Source of the DNA: Chloranthus sessilifolius
Taxonomy: Eukaryota; Streptophyta; Magnoliopsida; Chloranthales; Chloranthaceae
DNA: 64,000 nucleotides
Assembly: GCA_021018995.1 (NCBI GenBank)
Contig: CM037588.1
Coordinates: 78,465,765 to 78,529,764 of the forward strand
Reading direction: 5' to 3'
Translations under genes and position numbers: made by a program
Part shown: piece by piece, positions 1 to 12,763 of the stretch
Numbering within the stretch: the stretch's first letter is position 1
Layout: each line of letters starts with the position of its first letter
The notes under the pieces: model-generated
What the model was told of the DNA's origin: nothing
The model's database searches: none
The model's input: only the letters and a program-made list of their open reading frames with translations

Positions 1-638
1 AAGCGAAAACAGGCCGAAAACATCCTGTCGAGAGGTCATCTGAAGACTTTGATAGGAGCTGAGAGTTAAACTGGAGGAATTTGTGCAGTTAGTGAGGCTT
101 CGATAGGATCTGAAGGCAGAGAAGAGAAGGATTCGTGAGGATTATGAAATTCGATAGGATCTAAGGACCTATCGAGCAGCTGTCTGAGGAGAAAAGGGAA
201 CCTACTGGAAGGTTTCCTGAACCTATCGGAGGACCATCTAGACCTATCGAAATGGTCATCCAACTATTGAAATGCTCCTCCATCCCATCGAATGCTCCAG
301 ATAAAGTGCAGTGCATGCTGAAGCCTCAAGGCTCATCCTATCCGAACCTATCAAAGAGATTGGGGAACCTAGCGAAAGGACTAAAAAGCTTTACTTGAAC
401 CTGTCAGAAGCTTCCCCAACCTGTAAAAATCATGTGCAGAACTTCTCAGAAAATCAACTATGCACACGCTATGACTTGGTGACCTGCTGTACGCAACTCG
501 AGGCACTTAGTGATCGGCACGACGATTCTAGAAGATGCCCTATGAAACCCTAACTGACCCACGTGCTCTAACAGAACTCTAACAAACTCTGAGGACCTTC
601 GAGAAGGGAGTTTTGGCAGGAAAAATAAGAGAGAAAGC

Positions 639-646
639 TATATATA
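639..646 (+). promoter_or_regulatory. TATA box of the E3 LTR promoter
   Basis: TATATATA inside CTATATATAGG, followed by sequence of more ordinary composition, which suits the U3/R boundary of an LTR. Transcription would start roughly 30 bases downstream. The related E5 LTR has CTATATAAG at the matching place on the minus strand. Confidence 0.5.
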
Positions 647-1140
647 GGGACTCCCCAATGGAAGTAGGGGGAGATCGAGATTTGAACGAAATTCTGGAGA
701 CTGGAGCTTGCAGAGAAATTCCATTTTCCCTCTTTTAGCTCAACAATGGTTGGCTAATTCCCTTGGAGTAGCGAGGAGAGAAGTTAGATCTGTAATTGGG
801 TAAGGTTGAGAGTACTATTATGAGTTCAATGCTGCACAGACTACAAATCTGAGAGCATTTTCATTGTAGAGTGATTTGATTGCAATGTAAATATTGTTTT
901 TAATGTTGTAATTAGATCTAAAGTTCCTTTGGTTTCATTTTGTGCTTGATCGGATTTGTGTAGAGGAGTCTGTAGATCAGCTCACCCACTTAATTGGTAG
1001 ACCTCTTGGATACCATCTGATCTCCCTGGATCTGATATCCCTGTGATTCCCTGAGTCTGTGACCTAGAAATTATAGCATCTGTAGTGGTTTTATTGCTTT
1101 GATCGATGCCTTTGCTTTGGAGGAAATCCCTAGGATGATC

Positions 1141-1287
1141 TGTGACCATTAAAGTGGACAGATCATAGCCTTAAGACTAGTCCACTCTCAGGTGTCAATT
1201 GGATTCTTCTGTTGTAAATCTTTAGATAGGATAAAGTCTATAAGATCCTCTGTGACCATTAAAGTGGACAGATCATAACCTTAAGAC
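1141..1287 (+). repeat. Duplicated 37-bp box in the E3 LTR
   Basis: Two near-identical copies, 1141-1177 and 1251-1287, start TGTGACCATTAAAGTGGAC and end TTAAGAC. The same box occurs twice in inverted form in the E5 LTR near 60120 and 60555, so it is an old, repeatedly duplicated part of this LTR family. Function unknown. Confidence 0.75.
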
Positions 1288-1777
1288 CCGTTAGATCCTT
1301 TGATTTGGAGTGGAGTTTTCTACCCTGTGTTTGTGCTTGTATCCAGTTAAGGGATTTGTGTTCTCTGAACCCCTGTGGCATGATTAACCTAGCCCGATTT
1401 CAGTGAGACCAATTTCCGTGCTACTCTTCTCCATTTTCTATTTTTAATTCCTTTCCCTTGCAAGATCTTGAATTCTAAACTCGATCATAGCTAGTTTTCA
1501 TTTTATTTTATCATAGCTTAAGTGACAACCCTTTTTAAACCTCTCCCCTGTCTTTTAGCTAATTTAGCATTAGTTAGGGTGCCAGATCTCTTACAGATCT
1601 GGAGATCTACCACATTTTGAAACAGCCTCTCTGTGGACATTCCCCTACTCACCATCTTTTTAAAACTTGCTACAACAGGCCCTGATTACTTGCAGGTTTG
1701 TATAAGTGTGATCTGCCTAGATTTACGAGTGAATTTAAAACCCTTTTTGAAGGTAGGGCAAACACTCCAACACAACC

Positions 1778-2602
1778 TTGCAAGAGAGTGAAGAGCACTT
1801 ACGCTTAACATGGGAAAGAGATGACACCCCACAAGAGGATTGTAACTCGCATAGCATCCACCTCGGCCTTGGCCATGGAGGATGGGAATGCTCGTGGGAC
1901 TCCCCGTGTATCACTCATCCATACCAACCCTGCTGCAGGGCATGCACCAGTATATTAGAATGCTTCTCTAGTTGGGTCCGACACTTTACAATGGTAGAAT
2001 CAAATGACTCAAACCTCATAACAAAGGAAGCAAGTAATGACCCACCAACTCAGCTACCGGTACAAGAAGTAGAAAATCTCAACAGTCATCTGGTTGACCC
2101 AGGGGGAAACACCCACCTCACCCTCATTGACCTCAAAGAGGAACTCGAACTAGACACTCATCCATCCCTAGACACGCCTCAACTCCAAATATTTTGGAAA
2201 TCTCTCGAGAAAGAGTGGTAACCCCCTCCAAGTGATGATGATTGTTGGATAGATCTCCTTGCACTCAAGTTTGCAGAGCAGGCTAACCTAGGACTTCAAG
2301 CACTATTAGATTAAGAAGACGAGTTTGATGCCAAGCTTGACTCTAACTCAGAAGGATGGGAATGCCCTTGGGGATCTCCTTGTATTTCTCACCATTACTA
2401 GCCTCTTTGCCGAGCATGTGTGCTCATCCTAACATACTATGAAGTTCAAGAGAAAGAGCTTGCTACCCCTGAGGATCCCTTAGGAGGTCACCCTCAACGG
2501 GAAGAGCAACCACATTATAACTCAGAGGATGATAGTTTGACCGATTACGATCTCCAAAGCTTCCTCGGAGAGGAGGCAATCAATGTGATAGAGGAAATTT
2601 GA
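1778..2602 (+). pseudogene. E1 protease-RT spacer with two Cys-rich modules
   Basis: Two open stretches (1778-2221, 147 codons; 2420-2602, 60 codons) form one original frame family with a break between. Each half has the same module: WECxWxSPC, then H, Y, P and a closing CRAC. Module A is at 1883-1945; module B at 2357-2419, where an in-frame TAG falls between the Tyr and the Pro. The modules sit in acidic, Ser/Asp/Glu-rich protein. The same pair occurs in E2 (30474-30536 and 29999-30061), so it is a fixed part of this family's polyprotein. Spacing of Cys and His suggests metal binding, but I do not recognise a named domain and assign no function. Confidence 0.6.
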
Positions 2603-2966
2603 ACTTCAATACCGCTATCATCGGCATCACTTATCCAAAAGATCTCGTCTGATGGGGATTTAAAAAAAAAATTCCAAATTCAGAACAAATCCATATTTCT
2701 TGAAGGATCGCCCGAACGGCTCCAACAGCCGTCTTGCTCCCTCAATTAGAGGAAGCAAATCTCTCGAGGCCTTTTGAGGCGATCGACTCTGTACCATATT
2801 TATTATCCAAAATAAAAAAAATAGAAAAAGTAGAAAACCCTAAAAACTCAAAAATATAAAATCCAAAAAAATAAAAAAACCTCAGAAAAGAAAGGAAACC
2901 TTTCATCCTGAATTAAGTTTGCGACCAACAAGGAGACTTTTCTCCTAAGACTGCTATCCCATCTCG

Positions 2967-4620
2967 TACGAGGATGCAAAACATCCGGGCTAAACAACAA
3001 GCCAGTGACCATATCAGATGAGATACTTCGTGACTTTGAGAAAATAATCAATAGCTTTGACCTTCACCTTACCAAAGATCTCTTAGTCATAAATTGTACC
3101 GATGAAGGGTTACCTTTGGCAAAATCAAATCCCCAGTGTAACAATTTTACAGTATATGAGCTTACCGAAGATGAAAAAGGAACACTGATCGCCGAAGATG
3201 CGCCAGACTTCCAATGTGTTATCAAGCGTTTCGATGAGCAAACTCAAGTTGCCGCGAAACCTATAGAATAAATTAACTTTGGCACTAAAGAGAAACCTAA
3301 GAGGCTACTAATTAGCGCAACGCTTAATTCTAAGGAACGTCAACAAATTGCATAGGTCTTACAAGAGCACCTCGACTCCTTTGCATGGTCCTATGAGGAC
3401 ATGCCTGGTTTAGACCCAAGTTTAGTAGAACACTATCTCGTCTTGGAACTCGATGCAAAGCTTGTTAAGCAGAAACTCCGTAGGATGCACCCATAAACTG
3501 CCCTTCAAGTTAAAGAGGAAGTTGACAAATTACACAAAGGCAAATTCATCCGAGTCGTCCTCTACCCCAAGTGGGTCGCCAATATAGTACTTGTCGCTAA
3601 GAAAGACGACAAAGTACAGGTCTGCATTGACTTCCGAAACCTTAACCAGGCATGCCCAAAAGACGACTTTCCACTTCTACAATTACACTCTAGTCGACAA
3701 CACCGCTGGACATGAGCTGCTATCCTTTATGGACGGTTTCTCTGGGTATAATCAGATCAAATTAGCAGAGTCTGATAAAGAGAAGACTTCTTTCACCACA
3801 CCATGGGGAACTTACTGTTATGTCGTCATGCCTTTTTGGCTCAAGAACACAGGAGCCACGTATCAACGTGCCATGATGGCTATTTTTTACGATATGATAT
3901 ATAAATGTGTAGAAGTCTATGTTAATGACATACTAGTGAAGTCTCAAACACGGGCAGGACATGTTGAAGCACTTTACCTGGTGTTGCAAAGAGCTAAGAA
4001 ATAGCAGCTAAAAATGAACCCAAAGAAATGTATCTTCAGAGTCACCTCCAGAAAATTACTTGGTTTCATAGTTAGCAAGCGAGGGATTGAAGTCGACCCT
4101 GCAAAAGTCAGAGCCATCCTTGCGATGCCACCTCATAGTAATATCAAAGAATTATGAGGCCTGATAGGAAGATTGCAATTCATTAGGAGATTCATCTCCC
4201 AACATTCAGACAGATGCGATCCTTTCTATAGACTACTTAAAGGAGGAATCGAGTACAAATGGGATGACCAGTGTCAGCAAGCCTTCGACAATATCAAAAA
4301 GTACCTCCATAACCTACCAATACTATAGGCACCAGTTCCCGAAAGACCCTAATCCTATACCTCTCAGCGAATGATAAAGCAATAGGAGTAATTCTGGGAC
4401 AATATGAAGAAGACGGCAAGAGAGAGAAGGCTATCTACAACCTTAGTAGGACGATGGTCGAGTACGAACAAAAATATACTTCGATGGGGAAGACCTGCCT
4501 CACATTGGTGTGGGTGGGCCTCAACCAAATTATGGCACTACTTCAGAGCATAAAAGATACTAGTACTAGCCCGAATGGACCCTCTAAAGTACGTATTCAA
4601 AAAACCTGCAACATCAGGGG
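2967..4620 (+). pseudogene. pol: E1 reverse transcriptase (broken)
   Basis: Ty3/gypsy RT: the pre-RT segment with SDEILRDFEK (3005-3271), then KWVANIVLVAKKD (about 3565-3610), SFMDGFSGYNQIKLAES (about 3724-3775), PWGTYCYVVMPF, GATYQRAM and the connection segment ending near DPLKYVFKKP. The catalytic YVDD box reads YVND at 3918-3929, so one of the paired aspartates is lost. A frameshift near 3675 and several stops (for example after MHP near 3495, after QRAKK near 4003, and in KEL-GLIGRL near 4157) break it. In E2 the homologous box is intact YVDD. The enzyme would copy element RNA to DNA inside cytoplasmic particles. Confidence 0.85.
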
Positions 4621-4639
4621 GTTTATCAAAGGACAAGTA

Positions 4640-5371
4640 ATCGCCGATTACCTCGCAGATCTCCCACTCTCTAGTGATGATCCCATACATGTGGATTTCC
4701 TCGATGAAGACCTACTCACGATTTATAACGAAGAGCCCGATAAGGCCTCATGGACCCTTTACTTCAATGGTGCTCTAAATCATAAAGGAAAAGGCATCAG
4801 GATAGTCCTCTTAACCCCGAAAGGAGTCGTCATACCTAAGATCTTTCAATTAGACTTCCTTGTTACTAATAATGTCGCAGAATATGAAGCTTTCATAGTT
4901 GGACTGCGAGCAGTACTATAATTAGGTGTTAAACAGTTGAAAACCATCAGTGACTCCAAGCTAGTGATCTCACAAGTTATAGGAGAAAGGAAAACTAAGG
5001 AAAGGAGACTAATGGCATACCTAGAAACCACTCAATATTTGGTAAAAAAATTTAAAAGAATCTCTTTCACACACATCCCTAGATTAGAAAACGAGCTAGC
5101 AGACTCTCTAGCCCCACTAGCCTCGGTCATCCAAATACCCATCGGACAAAGTACCATGACCTTCTTCATCGAAAACCTGATAGTGCTCGCCCACGAGGTA
5201 GCATGGATAGTTAAGAGAAAATTACCAAGCCTCCCCATGAGTACGAGACCAAAAGAAGCAACCACTCTGAAAAATCACGTCAAGATAGAAACCAAAGTCG
5301 CTATGTTCAGATTTATAGATCACCAACCGATGATGGATAGCCATGGTATTTCGACATCTGAAACTTCTTAA
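4640..5371 (+). pseudogene. pol: E1 RNase H domain
   Basis: Two open stretches, 4454-4921 and 4937-5371, in one frame separated by a TAA at 4919-4921, carry an RNase H of the Tat type: WTLYFNGALNHKGKG, NNVAEYEAF, TISDSKLVISQV and ENELADSLAPLA. The first catalytic Asp (YFDGA in E2) is Asn here. The Glu and the other Asp residues remain. RNase H removes the RNA strand during reverse transcription. It follows RT directly, as usual in Ty3/gypsy pol. Confidence 0.8.
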
Positions 5372-5439
5372 AGCATCAACATGTCCCTCCATACACCACG
5401 GAGATCAAACGGAAGACTATAAGAAACAGATGCATCCGA

Positions 5440-6608
5440 TTCTGCATACTCGGCGAAATATTATACAAAGAAGCCTTCACCAAAGGAGTACTGCTACGAT
5501 GCGTCATGACCACTGAAGGACAATATATCATTCAAGAAGCACACACCAGTGCCTACGGCACCCACGCCGATAGACAGAGACTCGCCGATCTAATCACACA
5601 ACAAGCTACTTCTGGCTGATAATGATCAGAGATTACCACCTCTACGTCCAACTCTATAAGTAATGCCAAGAATATGCCACACTTATCAAAGCTCCATCAG
5701 CTACATTGAACACTATGACCTCGCCATGACCATTTTTGATGTGGGCCTTTGATGTCATCGAACCTTTCAGGGACATAGTTGGGAACACTCACAAGCACGC
5801 GTTTATACTTATGACAATCGAATACTACACCAAATGGGCAGAAGCTGAATCCTACGTCAGAATCACCGCTTCAACACTCGTAAGGTTTATCATTCAAAAT
5901 ATCATCACCAGGTTTGCAGTACCCAGGATGTTTATTACTGACAACAGGCCACAGTTCATCACAGAGAAGATGCAGAAATTATGCAAGAAGTTCGACATCG
6001 ATCTACGCCACTCATCACCATTCTACCCTCAAGGAAATGGATAAGTAGAAGCTACAAACAAAATGTTGATTTAACTTTTGAAACACATAATAGAAACAAG
6101 CAATGGAACCGACTGGCCTGAGCGACTACCAGAAGCTCTCTGGGCCTATAAGACCTCTATTCGTACAACCATTGGCCAAACTCCCTACCTCCTTACCTAT
6201 GGGATGGAGGCAGTCTTACCATATAAAATACAAGTACCATCTTTACGGATTCAACTTGATGATGAGCTATCCTTAGACGAGAGGAGAATTGTCCTACTCA
6301 CGCAGCTAGAGCAACTTGATGAAACACGTCTAAGGGCAGCTGATCATGCTCAGGTATATCAGAGGAGAGTGACCAGGGCTTACGATAAGAAAGTCCTTGA
6401 ATGAACCTTTAATATTGGAGAATTAGTCTTAAATAAAATCATGCCTTCTAAGCACGCTCATCCGAAAGGAAAACTGAAATTGAACTGGGAAGGCCCTTAC
6501 GTTATAACAGCTGCGTACCCTAGGAATGCATATAAACTGGCAAACCAAGATGGGGAAGAACTCTCTAGCCCTTGGAAAGCCATGTACCTTAGAAAATACT
6601 ACCCTTAG
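5440..6608 (+). pseudogene. pol: E1 integrase (broken), end of pol
   Basis: The rve core is recognisable in open stretches 5736-6044 and 6078-6404. The three acidic catalytic positions are all present: Asp in AFDVIEPF, Asp in FITDNRPQF, Glu in VEATN just after a TAA at 6042-6044. A zinc-finger region lies upstream (EAHTSAYGTHAD near 5540) but its CxxC half is lost to stops. The C-terminal part (LNWEGPYVITAAYPRNAYK) ends with LRKYYP and TAG at 6606-6608, the natural end of pol. This order, with integrase last, defines Ty3/gypsy. Confidence 0.85.
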
Positions 6609-8227
6609 CCCTATGATCATCACATCTCATGGTTAAATACTTATACTTATCACCCCCGTAGTCGTCATGACCCATTCATTAGTCGTACATCATCAATTCT
6701 CAGAATATCCTTAAGACCTCTAGTTTATCGCTCACTTTCTCACTCGGGAAAATTGATCGAAGGACTAGTGACCTACCTAACCTCTTTCAAAAAGTATAAG
6801 TAACACCCTATCCTTATTTTCCTTTTCCTGCCATTGGAGGATATGTTAGAGCAAAAAAAAATGAAGATGCTAGGTTCAATTAAAACTCATTATTCTTGTG
6901 CTAGCAAGATGCTTTCAGATATATCTATATATCAAAATTTTGAGTGAGAGCATTACGACGAATGAACAAGTCAATGAGATCAGGAAAGCATAAGCAGGCC
7001 ATGAGGACATCTCTGGTACTTTACTAGAAGTGTATAAATAAGCTGCGAGGGCACCCCTGATGTCCCCATACTACTAGATGTCATCATAAGGTGGAGGGAG
7101 GAGGACAAACTCCTACTAATAATAGAATATGAGATTTTAATGGTACCAAAACGTGATGAAGAGTTGATCATGGCACTTCGTATCCCTCTGAGAAAAAGAT
7201 TGTTACTCATCCCTTTTTGAAAGTGTTTGTTACAAACTACTCCCCACATCACTGAGCCTTACCCCCCCCCTCTTCTATTTTTATTTTGGATGATAAATAA
7301 GAAGCGTTACAGGATGCTCCTAGGAATGAAACTGAAAACTGATGAATGATGACTGATGTAATCACCCACTATACCTATCGTATTTCTCCCTAATAACCAC
7401 GGGATAGGATGACCACCACCCTAAGATAAACCCCCATATCCAACTGACCTAATCGAAGAGACCTCCCCCGGATGACAGAGCTGATGAACTTTTCTCCAAA
7501 ACTAACTCACCAAATACCCATGACTGCTTATAGACCTAAAGTGCTCACCCAAAGCCCAAAAAAGCTCCATTGCATCTACACACTGGGGCATTTTTTTTGG
7601 AAAAGAAGGAGAATCACATTAGAAGTGCTGACTCGTCCATAAAGAAGATGAGGAATAGCGAAGTTACCATTCGGAGAATGCTACCAAAGAAACTATACTG
7701 TCAACACTACCATGCTCCTACATTGGGGCATTTTTATTTATTGTTTTCATTATTTCTATCTTAGCTATTTGCTTTCCCTATTGCATTACTTTAAAAAAAA
7801 AAAGAGAGCACATATCCACTCTTTTCTACCAAACCCCGGTTTGAGATATCCACCCCCTTGACAACTGCAAGGGGAAGAACAAAAACTATTGATAGCATTA
7901 CCTTTACATGTGCAGATATAAAGCGACCTTCAACCATCACCGGGTCAGCTAAGGAAGCATCCAAGCCCCAATGATGATCGACGGCACTAAAGAAACTAAA
8001 AAGTGAAAGACAAACGCAAGAGGTAACTAGAGGAAAAGGAGCCGATCAGGTACATCTAAACCAAAAAATCTCTCCATATATATATATATATATCAAAGTT
8101 TTGTTTTCTTTTTACACTTGTCATCAGGAGGCATCCCCCTATATATATATATATACAATGCACACACAATGGACAAAATAAACACACCCACACACCTACT
8201 CCCTACGTTGTCGCTACGATGGATGAG
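6609..8227 (+). other. E1 spacer between pol and the antisense gene
   Basis: About 1.6 kb without a gene. It matches, in inverted form, 24117-25740 of E2. It holds a G-run near 7261 (complement), two TGGGGCATTTTT boxes near 7585 and 7729, TA dinucleotide runs near 8082 and 8141, and GGAGGCATCCCCCT near 8127. In E2 that last motif lies just past the stop of the PMD gene. Nothing else seen. Confidence 0.6.
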
Positions 8228-11200
8228 CACCGCTGTCCATAGTATCATCGACTCAAAGGTCTGTAGACTGGTCCTCCAAAAACATAATCCCAGCACTCGG
8301 AGTCCTTGAAACCTCTAGACGATGAGGCCCCACCACAGAACCCCCTCACTCGTCTGGCTAACAGATTGCCTCAATCACGAATAAGGAGGATACCCAGCGA
8401 GAATCTCATGAATGATAGAATCCTCACGAGCATCACCCCTGATACGATCACGTGATGTGTGATGAGACTGCCCAACCGAGGAACCAGTGGCCCTCGACTT
8501 TGATCCATCAAGCTGACCAGCCAGTCTACGTACCCCCCGCTCACTCCTCATCAGACGATACTGCAGCTGATCTAGGGACACCTGCATCTTTGCCTGCATC
8601 ATCCGATGAGCCGCCTCTAATGCTTCAGCCTGAGTCTTCTGCATAACCATCAACTCAATGAATAGGTCATCGCGACTCTGCATCTCCTCAAGGATCTGTC
8701 TCGCCTCGGGAGTGGCGTGCGCTAGTATCGCCTCTAGACGTGCCTCCTCAAGCTGACGAACCTGCGTAACCACACCAAGTCAAGGAAAACCAATGTGTAT
8801 ATATATATATATATATCTGAACAAAAAAAAAAGTGAAGAGAAACTTTGAAAAGGAAAGAACCATACTAGATCTAGCCTCTCCTCCAGAAGTCGCTCAACC
8901 GTCTCAGCAGTCACTGGATCAACAGGAGGCATGGAAGGGATAACAAATGTAGGCAGTTGTAACAAGAATAAACAAATACATCAGATAACACTATAATGAC
9001 AAATAAACTACAAACACAATAACTAAAACATACCTGAGTAGGGATAGGAATAGACCCCTGAGGGGGAGCCTCAGGAGCAGAGTCTGAAATAGCCTGCGCA
9101 GAGAACCAAACAAACAACATAAGACGTATAAGAATAAATAAAATGAAATAACCTAAGCTGAAGTACACCACACTAGAATCTATACCTAACTCTTCGGGCA
9201 TAGAGAGGAAGCAGTCTGTCATGGAATTACTCTTTGCGATGTAATCTCTCATGCGATAACTAGCTCTCTTGAACTAATTCAGCCTATTCACGTTTCAAAC
9301 TTGCACGGTAGTGCATTAGGTTAGAAACTATGTAGATTCCTGAATGCAATTCATATAACTATACGCAGCGACCATCCTACGGGCAGCCCCACTTAGGGTC
9401 TGGGTCTGCACCGTGGATGGTGGTCGTGGACCACCAACATGATGGCTCCAGTACACGACGTGACAGGAGTGACCCAACACCTATGCGAGGCCTGAATGCA
9501 CGAACTTAAGCCCAAAAGGCTATCGTATGCATTCCGTAGGGAATCACTTAAGCCAGCAACATGTCACGTGGCTGTTAGATCACTTCCCTATATATATGGT
9601 TTAAACATCAATAGTGGCCAAATGGCAGGAGGACCTCAAACCCCTTGGTTTGACATATCGCAACACTCCACACCACTAACCTAGCTTGGCCATGTTGCGA
9701 CCGCATCGCATGCCCTGTTGGCACTGCGTCATGATTCCAATTGCCACCATGTTGCGTGCCCTCTTGGCCCATGACTGAAGCTCTAGGAGTACCAATGGCG
9801 AAGCCCTCATGGCTTGGTGATGCGCCGATGATGTCCCAGCTTTAATCCATCAGTGCCTGATGCACTAGTGGCCCAAGTGGTCCTGCAGCTGACCCGGATG
9901 GCCACGCTGTGAGACCACGTCACAAGTCGCCTCCCTTGTTTGAAGATCCTCGGCAACTTGACACTGAAATACCACATAATGTTAGTAAAATATTAATAAA
10001 TCAAAGCAATAACATCCAACAAACTAATGCAATGACACAAACGAGATAAAAGATTGAATGGAACTTACCCAATGCTATAGCTCAGCCCGAAGCTGAGCCA
10101 TCACTGGATCCTCCCGACTGGAGGAAGCAACTGAAGATGAATCAAATGCCCGAATGGGACCTCCAACAGCGAGCTCGGCCCTCTATGAATAACAATAAAC
10201 ACATAAGTTGGCAAGCTCACAATGCTAACGATTAACAAAACCAAGTTCATATAGACACTCACCAATTGATCAATCTCAGATCGCAAACTGGCCTCCACCT
10301 CTTGGCCAGCCTGCTATTGACCGCGTAACAACCCTATCATCGCCACGTGACTAGCGACCTCGGCCTCCCTCTCAGATTGTCCAAAATAAAATAAGACACC
10401 ACAACCATGTCAGAACAATCTAAAGACCAAGTCAACAATACATAAATAATTAAACTAATAAATCAACTCACCAGGAGCCGTCGAGTCTCCGGCAGTTGAA
10501 CCCCCAACTCATCCTCCACTCCCCTAGCCTGAGCAACTGAGAGGGCTAAGGAGTGTAACATCTCCTCATCTGGACGAGGAGCACACCCCATCTGCTTCAT
10601 CACCCTAAGGAGAGCATCTAACGCCCCCCGCATACTCGTGGTGAGATGGCCCTACTCCAATGCAGCTAGCCTCTCCCTCAATGCCGACACTGACCTCGGC
10701 TCGCCGATTATGAAAGAACCACTCCCATGGAAGGGACGTGTGAAGAGGCGCCCACCACCCAATGCACTAAACCATCTCTTATACTCCCAGACATCTGCCT
10801 CGTCACGCGCCCTTGTGACCTGGGTCCCCCCAACTCTAAAATCCATCATCTGAAGCACCATCTGCTTCACAAAGTTTCGGTCAGAGGGGCCGGTCATCCT
10901 CTTCTCCACCCTGTGACGAATCTACGGAGGGACTCCCTGAGCGAGCCCTAGCTACCGTATTGCTTGAGATAGGTGGATCCTCTCCACCTTCTAAAAGTAA
11001 TGGACCCATATGTCCACATCAAAGAAGGGCTGGCTAGACTGGATCATCGGGACACCCGCATCCTCCTCGGTCGCGTATGGCCTCCAAATCACCTACAACC
11101 AAACAAGCAAGCCAACCCATCAATGAATCCTTAGATCCTGAAAAATCAAAACAAAATGAATGCATAGTAGTGTATACTTGCCACGCATGCATATCCTCAA

Positions 11201-12763
11201 AAAGACCCTGTGTACTCTGAAGATTAGAAGACCAACGACGACGCCGTAGCACTGCCCTCCACACATGCATCCACGAAAATGTGAACCTCACCTCCAACGA
11301 AACCACTAGAAAAGCAAAATGATCATATGCCCAAAACTAAAAATAAATAATAAAAGAAATATTGAATAGCTGCTACGACAAAAAAAAAAACAAAGTCATC
11401 ATGACACCAATTAGCTAAAACTAACCTGGAGGAAGGGAAGGAAACCTCAAATTGTCGCAATGCCTCATCCTCGGCGATAAAGTTGCTCATAGAGATGCGC
11501 CAATGCTGCCGCACCCCATGCATAGGTAGGGACCCGATCCAAGTCCTTGAGAACCATAAAAAACAATCCGGTGATGCATCCCCGTGTCAAAGAAGAAAAG
11601 AGTACCGCACTAAGGAAGTGCGTCAAGAATTCTCAAAGAACCCTATCCGCAGCCAACCCCGGCTCAACCACGAGCTCCTGACCCACCAACACCATGCACC
11701 GCACCTCATAAGATGCCCTCACCTCCGAATGATGCCTCAGAGGGATGAAGCCACTCACAAACATATAAAAAAACCAAGTGACTCGAACTAAACCTGGCCT
11801 CGATCCACTTGACCTATACGGCACACCCAAAATCTCCTCACACACCTCCAAATACTCTTTTGCCATTTGCCCCATGATTGGCTCACCCTCAAAATGAATA
11901 CCAGTAATGCAGACCCAGTCCTCTGGAGTCGGCAACATCATACCAACTGGAAAGAGAAGCGCCTAATGCTCCTCCCTCCACCTCTCCAAGATCGCCGTAA
12001 TCAGACTGCGATCGACCTAGAAGGGCTCCAGCTCCAGGATCGGCCAGAAACTGAAAGACACCAACCGCACTCACTGAAACTCTAGCAAGGCATGATACCA
12101 AGTATGAGACTCAGTCCACATTGAGCTGATAGCCAATTGTGGGGGTTCCTATCGAATGAAACACAAGTAGAAAAATAAGATTAACACACATACCTATCAT
12201 GAGTGACAGACAGATCTACCAAAAAGAAAATGAAATATGCCTCAAACATAATAACCACTCATAACAAATACACAAAACATGATAAGAATAGCAAAATAGA
12301 AACGTAACCTATCTCTAGATGCCCTCATGATGCATGAGTGAGCACACAACCAATAATCAATATAGGTTCGACATAAATTAAAAGGGTCTCCAGATCCTAA
12401 TAGGTCTATGCCATAACCTAAATGCCTAGAAAAATGAAGGAACTCTTGCTCACGGGGACCTACCTAGCCTCGTGCAAAGAAATCCTCTAACGGAAAGTGT
12501 GTGCGAGCCCGACGCTCCTCACCTGGATGCCCCTCAGCTCTCTCACCCTCATCCTCAACTACCCCCTGCTCAATCTTGAGTACCTCCTCCCTAACCTCCA
12601 CCTGGTCACCCTCCGATACCTCCTCTCTACTACCTCCCCGACATCTGCCTCCCCGATAACAACATCGATCTGAGCCTCAGAGGTCTCACCTATCTCTCCC
12701 ATCATCATCCTCTCCAACTCAGAGACAATAATATTGTGCCTACTGATACCCTCACCCTCTATC
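8228..12763 (-). pseudogene. E1 antisense plant-mobile-domain gene (multi-exon)
   Basis: A gene on the strand opposite to pol, between pol and the 3' LTR. Exon-like blocks, 5' to 3' on the minus strand, approximate: 12763-12464 (acidic, ELERMMMGEI, ends FPLEDFFARG), 12148-11426 (PMD core: LITAILERW, MMLPTPEDWVCITGIHFEG, RSSGSRPGLVRVTWFF), 11330-11182, 11092-10472 (VIWRPYATEEDAG, QPFFDVDIWVHYF, RHRVEKRMTG), further blocks at about 10383-10263, 10182-10069 and 9955-9684, and a last exon from 8761. GT/AG-like borders flank most blocks; block 3 has lost its AG and may use a GC donor. The domain matches the PMD of MAIN/MAIL1-like proteins. Stops and shifts make it a pseudogene. PMD genes riding in Tat elements are a known class; the function in the element is unknown. 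Confidence 0.75.
8375..8761 (-). CDS. Last exon of the E1 PMD gene, still open, coiled-coil-like
   Basis: An open frame of about 129 codons entered through the acceptor sequence GGTTACGCAG and ending at TGA 8375-8377. It starts VRQLEEARLEAILAHATPEA and is rich in Glu, Gln, Leu and Ala with a heptad-like pattern over the first 80 residues, then a basic stretch (YRLMRSERGVRRLAGQLDG). E2's equivalent (from 23565) aligns throughout but has several stops, and continues past this point, so the TGA here is probably itself a C-to-T lesion. A dimerisation role is inference only. Confidence 0.6.
   Translation of the reverse strand, partial: VRQLEEARLEAILAHATPEARQILEEMQSRDDLFIELMVMQKTQAEALEAAHRMMQAKMQVSLDQLQYRLMRSERGVRRLAGQLDGSKSRATGSSVGQSHHTSRDRIRGDAREDSIIHEILAGYPPYS

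Larger units (their letters stand above)
1..1772 (+). mobile_element. E3: 3' part of an LTR (cut by window edge)
   Basis: Long non-coding sequence ending in CCAACA at 1767-1772, where clear E1 homology begins a few bases later. Its last kilobase is related in inverted orientation to the E5 LTR at 59604-62063: both share a block around the string CTTGCTACAACAGGCCC (near 1665 here, near 59760 there), an AGATCTGG-rich stretch, and a box reading TGACCATT(A/T)AAGTGGACAG. A TATA box lies at 639-646. Positions 1-330 hold about eight scattered copies of CCTATCGA or its complement. I take it as the 3' LTR, or a solo LTR, of an element inserted into E1 on the plus strand. The 5' end and the target duplication are outside the window. 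The clade cannot be fixed because no coding sequence is present. Confidence 0.7.

Noticed and set aside
311-553. 80-codon open stretch in the E3 LTR.
   Set aside because: No motif, lies in LTR U3 and has no counterpart in E5.
8118-8309. 63-codon plus-strand open stretch and the facing one at 8093-8296.
   Set aside because: Contain TA-run peptides (IYIYI) and overlap the end of the PMD gene.
10638-10951. Overlapping plus-strand open stretches.
   Set aside because: Shadows of the minus-strand PMD exon at 10472-11092.
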